A stretch of DNA of 9,347 bases from Candidatus Woesearchaeota archaeon (GTDB taxonomy: Archaea > Nanobdellota > Nanobdellia > Woesearchaeales > WJKV01). The stretch covers positions 1 to 9,347 of the forward strand of contig WJKV01000028.1 of assembly GCA_014728875.1 (NCBI GenBank), read 5' to 3'. Positions 6,113 to 9,347 of the stretch are shown here, piece after piece. The stretch's first letter is position 1; each line of letters begins with the position of its first letter. The position numbers were made by a program, and so were the translations under genes. A model generated the notes under the pieces. That model did no database searches. It saw nothing but the letters and a program-made list of their open reading frames with translations, and was not told the origin of the DNA.

Positions 6113-6120
6113 TTTATAAA
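6113..6120 (+). promoter_or_regulatory. TATA box for histone-aIF5A operon
   Basis: TTTATAAA, 50 nt before the histone ATG. Predicted transcription start is near 6142, giving a leader of about 28 nt that carries an unusually strong Shine-Dalgarno AAAAGGAGGG (GGAGG at 6156-6160, 9 nt before the ATG). This fits high expression of histone and the downstream genes. Confidence 0.65.
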
Positions 6121-6169
6121 TAAATCCGGTTTCTTTCAGAGAAAAGGGTCAAAAAGGAGGGTTTTTAAT

Positions 6170-6382
6170 ATGGCTACAAAGAAATTATTGCCTTTAGCAG
6201 CTATGGAGAAGATTATGAGGGCTGCTGGAGCCAGCAGAGTCTCAGAAGATGCAAAATCAGCATTAAAAGAAGTTTTGGAAGACATTGGCCAGGAGATAGC
6301 AGCAAAAGCGAATCAATTGGCATTGCACAGCGGAAGGAAAACTATAAAAGCATCTGACATTAAACTGGCTGCAAAGGAATAG
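6170..6382 (+). CDS. Archaeal histone (HMf-like)
   Basis: A 70-residue protein consisting only of a histone fold, the usual size for archaeal histones (66-70). It starts with KKLLPLAAMEKIMRAAGA (helix 1), continues RVSEDAKSALKEVLEDIGQE (L1 plus helix 2) and ends GRKTIKASDIKLA (L2 plus helix 3), closely following HMfB-type sequences. The conserved RKTIKAxDI L2 region and the RVSEDA L1 region, which contact DNA, are intact. It should dimerise and wrap DNA in the nucleoid. The ATG at 6170 is preferred over upstream in-frame starts because the GGAGG and TATA box sit directly before it, and because upstream sequence would overlap the regulator. Downstream aIF5A follows after 25 nt, so the two are probably cotranscribed. 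The stop is TAG. Confidence 0.96.
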   Translation: MATKKLLPLAAMEKIMRAAGASRVSEDAKSALKEVLEDIGQEIAAKANQLALHSGRKTIKASDIKLAAKE

Positions 6383-6407
6383 GTCTATATATTTTAGGGG
6401 TGTTTAT

Positions 6408-6815
6408 ATGGCAGAAGAAGGCAAAACAGAAGTTAAATCTGTATCATCATTAAAGAAGGGAAGCAACGTCGTCATGGACGGCATTGCTTGCAGGGTTACA
6501 GACATAAGTGTTTCACGGCCGGGCAAGCACGGCCATGCAAAAGTGCGGTTAGAGGCTGTCGGCATCTTGGACGGCAAGAAACGACAGACAATAATGCCTG
6601 GACACGATAATATTGAAGTTCCTATCATAGAAAAAAAGAACGCGCAGGTGTTGTCCATAACAGACAATACTGCGAATGTGATGGACATGGAATCTTATGA
6701 GACTTTTGATCTTGAGATTCCAGAAGAGCTCAAGGGCCAGGTGGTAGAAGGCTGCACAGTCCTTTACTGGATTTTGCTTGACGCAAAGGTAATGAAGCAG
6801 GTAAAATCCCAATAA
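6408..6815 (+). CDS. eif5a: Translation initiation factor aIF5A
   Basis: A 135-residue homologue of eIF5A, which promotes peptide-bond formation on stalling sequences and, in eukaryotes, also stimulates termination. The hypusine loop SRPGKHGHAK is intact, with K40 as the modified lysine (deoxyhypusine or hypusine). An SH3-like N-terminal domain spans about 10-70, and a C-terminal OB-fold about 72-130 (IIEKKNAQVLSITDNTANVM onward). The length matches archaeal aIF5A. The Shine-Dalgarno AGGGGTG (6396-6402) lies 5 nt before the ATG. It sits 25 nt after histone, without a usable TATA box in between. No deoxyhypusine synthase is in the window. Confidence 0.97.
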   Translation: MAEEGKTEVKSVSSLKKGSNVVMDGIACRVTDISVSRPGKHGHAKVRLEAVGILDGKKRQTIMPGHDNIEVPIIEKKNAQVLSITDNTANVMDMESYETFDLEIPEELKGQVVEGCTVLYWILLDAKVMKQVKSQ

Positions 6816-6875
6816 ACAATAAAAGCAACAAAAAAGTAAAAAGTAAAATAGAAAAAATAATTCAAAGGATTTAAA

Positions 6876-7040
6876 ATGGCAAGATTTCCAGAAGCAGAAG
6901 CGCGGTTTTTCAATAATGTATTTATCTGCAAGAAATGCAAGAATAAGATGAAAGCTCCTATCAGGAAAGTCTTGGCAGGGACAATCAAGTGCAGGAAATG
7001 CAAATATCCTAACTTAAGGCCAAAGAGAAAGAAAAAATAA
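6876..7040 (+). CDS. rpl40e: Ribosomal protein eL40
   Basis: A 54-residue protein, the size of archaeal L40e. It begins MARFPEAEARFFNNVFICKKC, typical of archaeal eL40, and contains two zinc-binding pairs: C18-x2-C21 and C39-x2-C42. The tail is basic (RPKRKKK). In the large subunit eL40 lies near the GTPase-associated centre. AAAGGAT at 6864-6870 is a modest Shine-Dalgarno with 6-nt spacing. It lies 60 nt after aIF5A across A-rich DNA with no clear promoter, so it is probably in the histone operon. It is too short for many automatic gene callers. Confidence 0.95.
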   Translation: MARFPEAEARFFNNVFICKKCKNKMKAPIRKVLAGTIKCRKCKYPNLRPKRKKK

Positions 7041-7063
7041 ACATAAAATAAAGAGGTTGATGG

Positions 7064-8224
7064 ATGAATTATGCAGAACTCATTTCTATTGTTATTTTCT
7101 TGATATTTCTAAGCCTGTTTTTATTCTTTAACCGGAAAAAGCTGAAGATACAGAAGATAATCTTTCCTTTGTTCTATCTGATTATGCTCAGGACCAGTGT
7201 CGGCCTGAATTTCATGGAGAAATACGGCAAGAAATACAGGGACCTGCTGGTGTTTATTGGAAACTGCTTTATCGGTTTTGCTGTCCTGGGAATGATATTC
7301 ATCTTTATAATGCTGTTCTATACGATCGTCAAAAGCCTGTTCATTCCTGCAGACATCCCGCCTGTGAGTCCTGTGCTTCCGTATGTCCCCATCCCCGGCT
7401 TGGGAAGTATCGGTTTCTGGCACTGGATAATCGCGATATTTGTTCTTGCAGTCTCGCACGAATTTGCGCACGGCATCATTGCAGTGGCCAACAAGATAAA
7501 GATAAAGAGCAGCGGTCCTGCATTTTTCTCTGTCTTTATTCCTGTGATACCTGCTGCTTTTGTAGAGCCTGACGAGAAAAAGTTCCAGAAAAAGAGCGAC
7601 ATAAAAAAATACAGCGTGTACAGTGCAGGCCCTGTCACGAACATAATCCTTGGCATCCTGCTGATGGTCGTGGTTGTTAACCTGATTCTTGTTCCGATCG
7701 AGAACCACTATGCAAAGCCTTTTGCTCTGGAAGTGACGTCGCAGGAAGATCCTGACCTTCCTGCTTACGGCATGTTTGAAGAGCCCACATTGATATCCTA
7801 TGTGAACGGCGAAAAGATAACAGACAGGAACGCCTTTTTAGAGAAGATGTTTTGCGTCCGGCCCGGAGAAGAGATTGTTCTGGCCAATGATGAAAAAGAA
7901 TATTCAATAACAACAGAAGAAAAAGACGGCAAGGCAGTGCTCGGAATACTGTTCAAGGAGAAAAGACAGTGGCCGAGCGAAAGAGCAGGCACGATCTTCT
8001 CGTGGATCAAGGACCTTATAAAATGGACTGCATTATTGAACATATTCGTAGGTCTTGCGAACCTGCTTCCTCTGGGGCCTATCGACGGCGGACTTATCCT
8101 GAAGACTCTGCTCGAAAGACTTTTCAAGGACAAGAAAAAGGCAATGAGATGGTGGGCAGGCATCAGCATATTCACATTACTGCTGTTGGTTATAGGCTTG
8201 GGCATGTACCTCTTCACTTTATAA
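7064..8224 (+). CDS. Site-2 protease-like (M50) intramembrane zinc protease
   Basis: A 386-residue polytopic membrane protease. Predicted hydrophobic segments lie near 5-23, 60-90, 116-142, 150-168, 186-212, 318-345 and 363-384. The zinc motif SHEFAHG gives H132, E133 and H136 inside a membrane helix. The partner motif NLLPLGPIDGG (333-343) supplies the third ligand D341. YSAGPVTNI (186-194) is the conserved GP-x-x-N region of S2P proteins. Between them, about 222-300 (EEPTLISYVNGEKI onward) is compatible with a PDZ-like domain, as in RseP-type members. Site-2 proteases cut membrane-anchored regulators or clear membrane peptides; the substrate here is unknown. The Shine-Dalgarno GAGGT (7053-7057) supports ATG 7064, 23 nt after eL40; the ATG at 7060 is out of frame. 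All catalytic residues are present. It is probably the last gene of the histone operon. Confidence 0.94.
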   Translation: MNYAELISIVIFLIFLSLFLFFNRKKLKIQKIIFPLFYLIMLRTSVGLNFMEKYGKKYRDLLVFIGNCFIGFAVLGMIFIFIMLFYTIVKSLFIPADIPPVSPVLPYVPIPGLGSIGFWHWIIAIFVLAVSHEFAHGIIAVANKIKIKSSGPAFFSVFIPVIPAAFVEPDEKKFQKKSDIKKYSVYSAGPVTNIILGILLMVVVVNLILVPIENHYAKPFALEVTSQEDPDLPAYGMFEEPTLISYVNGEKITDRNAFLEKMFCVRPGEEIVLANDEKEYSITTEEKDGKAVLGILFKEKRQWPSERAGTIFSWIKDLIKWTALLNIFVGLANLLPLGPIDGGLILKTLLERLFKDKKKAMRWWAGISIFTLLLLVIGLGMYLFTL

Positions 8225-8249
8225 ATCTTAAAAACGGATTTTCTATAAT

Positions 8250-8258
8250 TTTATAAAT
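8250..8258 (+). promoter_or_regulatory. TATA box for BadF-like gene, leaderless
   Basis: TTTATAAAT centred about 25 nt before the ATG at 8280, so the predicted transcription start coincides with the start codon. No Shine-Dalgarno sequence is visible. It marks a new transcription unit after the protease gene. Confidence 0.6.
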
Positions 8259-8279
8259 TCATTATATACTTCAATTGGT

Positions 8280-9347
8280 ATGGTGTACAGAATCGGCCTG
8301 GATGTTGGTGCGCAGAGCGTAAATGCCGCAGTTCTGGATGAGAAAGGAAACATTCTTTATGTTGCGCCCTATATTAGACACAAAGGAAGACCTGTCGACA
8401 CAACAAAGGAAGTCCTGGATGAAATAAAATTCAGGTTCGAAGGAAATGCTTTTCAATTGGCAGTGACAGGAAGCAACAAGAGGGATTTTGCAAAACAATT
8501 GGGGGCTTATTATGTCGGCACAATAGAGGCGCAGATACTGGGCGCGCCAGAGGATGCAGAACAGATCATCTGCATCGGCAACAGCGGCGCCAAGTTCATA
8601 AGCAGGAAAGACAGCAATCTCGATTTTGAAACAAACAATGCGTGTGCAGCAGGAAGCGGCGCTTATCTTGATGAGATGGCTGCGAAATTCAACTTGACTC
8701 CTGCTGAATTTTCTGAATTCGCCTTGGGTTCCAAGAATCCGGTGCAGATAAGCTCGCGGTGCACTGTGTTTGCAGACAGTGACGTTATAGGGCAGCAGCA
8801 GAAAGGCGCGCCTGATGTGGAGATCGCAGGCGGCTGTGTCGATGCGATTGTCAGGGGCTATATACAGGAAATAGCAAAAGGCGCGCGATTCACAGGCATC
8901 ACCAGCTTCCAGGAAGGGGTTGCATTGAACAAAGCGGTTGTGAAAAGACTGGAAGAGAGGTTGTCGGCCGGCAGAAACAGCAGCACTCTTGTCATTCCAG
9001 AGCATCCCTATGCAACAGGCGCGGTCGGCGCGGCGAGGGCGTTGAATCCAGGGCATGAACTTTTTGATTTTGACTACAGCAGATTCTTTCAGGAACAGCC
9101 AAATGGTTCCTGCACAGTTTGCATCGGCGCGAGAAAGCTTGTTTTAGAAAAGAGCAGGATTTTTCCGGATTCAGACCTGTACTCTTTCCCGGAAAAACAA
9201 CAACAAAAAGTTAATGCGTATCTCGGCTTTGACGTCGGCAGTGTTAGCACGAATGTTGTTGCGATCGACGAGAGCAATAATCTGATCGCGCGTTCTTATG
9301 TGTCCACGGGCGGGAGACCGATAAATGCGATACAAATGGGCATGCAG
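8280..9347 (+). CDS. BadF/BcrA-type ASKHA ATPase, 3' end beyond window
   Basis: 356 residues are visible with no stop before the edge. The fold is actin/Hsp70-like ATPase of the 2-hydroxyacyl-CoA dehydratase activator family (COG1924 type). Domain one starts RIGLDVGAQSVN (4-15), then IICIGNSGAKFI (97-108), NACAAGSGAYLDEMA (120-134) and ISSRCTVFADSDVIG (157-171). C122 and C161 match the two cysteines that hold the [4Fe-4S] cluster in the dimeric activator. Then come FQEGVALNKAV (210-220), HPYATGAVGAA (242-252) and CTVC (278-281). At 313 a second ATPase copy begins, YLGFDVGSVSTNVVAID, so this is the long two-domain form (whole proteins about 1000 residues or more). The first-copy phosphate loop is altered: GNSGAK where GGQDxK is expected. 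No dehydratase subunits are in the window, so the partner and reaction are unknown. The ATG at 8280 fits a leaderless transcript. Confidence 0.9.
   Translation, partial: MVYRIGLDVGAQSVNAAVLDEKGNILYVAPYIRHKGRPVDTTKEVLDEIKFRFEGNAFQLAVTGSNKRDFAKQLGAYYVGTIEAQILGAPEDAEQIICIGNSGAKFISRKDSNLDFETNNACAAGSGAYLDEMAAKFNLTPAEFSEFALGSKNPVQISSRCTVFADSDVIGQQQKGAPDVEIAGGCVDAIVRGYIQEIAKGARFTGITSFQEGVALNKAVVKRLEERLSAGRNSSTLVIPEHPYATGAVGAARALNPGHELFDFDYSRFFQEQPNGSCTVCIGARKLVLEKSRIFPDSDLYSFPEKQQQKVNAYLGFDVGSVSTNVVAIDESNNLIARSYVSTGGRPINAIQMGMQ

Noticed and set aside
6384..6392. TCTATATAT as a separate promoter for aIF5A
   Set aside because: It begins about 24 nt before the ATG and would place transcription start at or inside the start codon, although a good Shine-Dalgarno lies upstream of that ATG.
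7121..7708. Minus-strand open frame (195 codons) inside the S2P gene
   Set aside because: Composition is rich in Asp, His, Lys and Arg from antisense codons, and the plus strand carries complete HExxH protease motifs.
8271..9056. Long minus-strand open frame (261 codons) opposite the BadF-like gene
   Set aside because: It lies wholly antisense to a plus-strand gene with clear family motifs and reads as low-complexity, Cys/Phe-rich sequence with no recognisable domain.
1..9347. Stop-codon reassignment linked to the unusual aRF1
   Set aside because: Genes in the window end in TAA, TGA and TAG at positions matching family lengths, and no in-frame stop interrupts any gene.
1..9347. CRISPR arrays, tRNA or rRNA genes, insertion sequences
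   Set aside because: No spaced direct repeats, cloverleaf-like sequence, rRNA-like sequence or transposase frame was seen on either strand.

Overview
The window reads as a piece of an archaeal chromosome. It encodes an archaeal histone, aIF5A with its hypusine lysine, eL40, a class-1 release factor of the aRF1/eRF1 type with NIKS and GGQ motifs, and a DRG-type GTPase. Promoters carry A/T-rich TATA boxes (TTTATAAA or TTTAAATA). Compact proteins, short intergenic gaps and a slimmed aRF1 suggest a reduced-genome lineage of the DPANN type (for example Woesearchaeota or Pacearchaeota). That placement is inference; no rRNA is present to settle it.

Layout. Positions 1-1691 are on the minus strand: a metallophosphoesterase followed after 1 nt by a Hanks-type Ser/Thr protein kinase that runs off the left edge. 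A short divergent promoter region (1692-1839) separates them from the plus-strand genes. These are a DRG-family GTPase (1840-3000), a small membrane protein with a very basic tail (3114-3470), then aRF1 (3544-5073), a SprT/YgjP-like HExxH metallopeptidase (5075-5818) and an HTH plus zinc-ribbon regulator (5808-6086), the last three packed as an operon. A new promoter drives histone (6170-6382), aIF5A (6408-6815), eL40 (6876-7040) and an S2P/M50 membrane protease (7064-8224). Finally a leaderless BadF/BcrA-type ASKHA ATPase starts at 8280 and runs off the right edge. No stretch above 300 bases lacks a gene.

The outstanding feature is a 143-residue mini-intein (4081-4509) inside aRF1, placed immediately after the catalytic GGQ tripeptide. 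The precursor cannot present a normal GGQ loop until the intein is removed, so translation termination in this organism appears to depend on protein splicing. The host aRF1 also seems to lack the domain-3 minidomain found in most relatives.

Functionally, the plus strand is dominated by translation and ribosome factors (DRG GTPase, aRF1, aIF5A, eL40) together with chromatin (histone) and two metalloproteases. The minus-strand pair combines a phosphoesterase with a protein kinase and looks like a separate signalling operon. Several promoters predict leaderless mRNAs (phosphoesterase, aRF1, BadF-like), whereas internal operon genes carry Shine-Dalgarno sequences.
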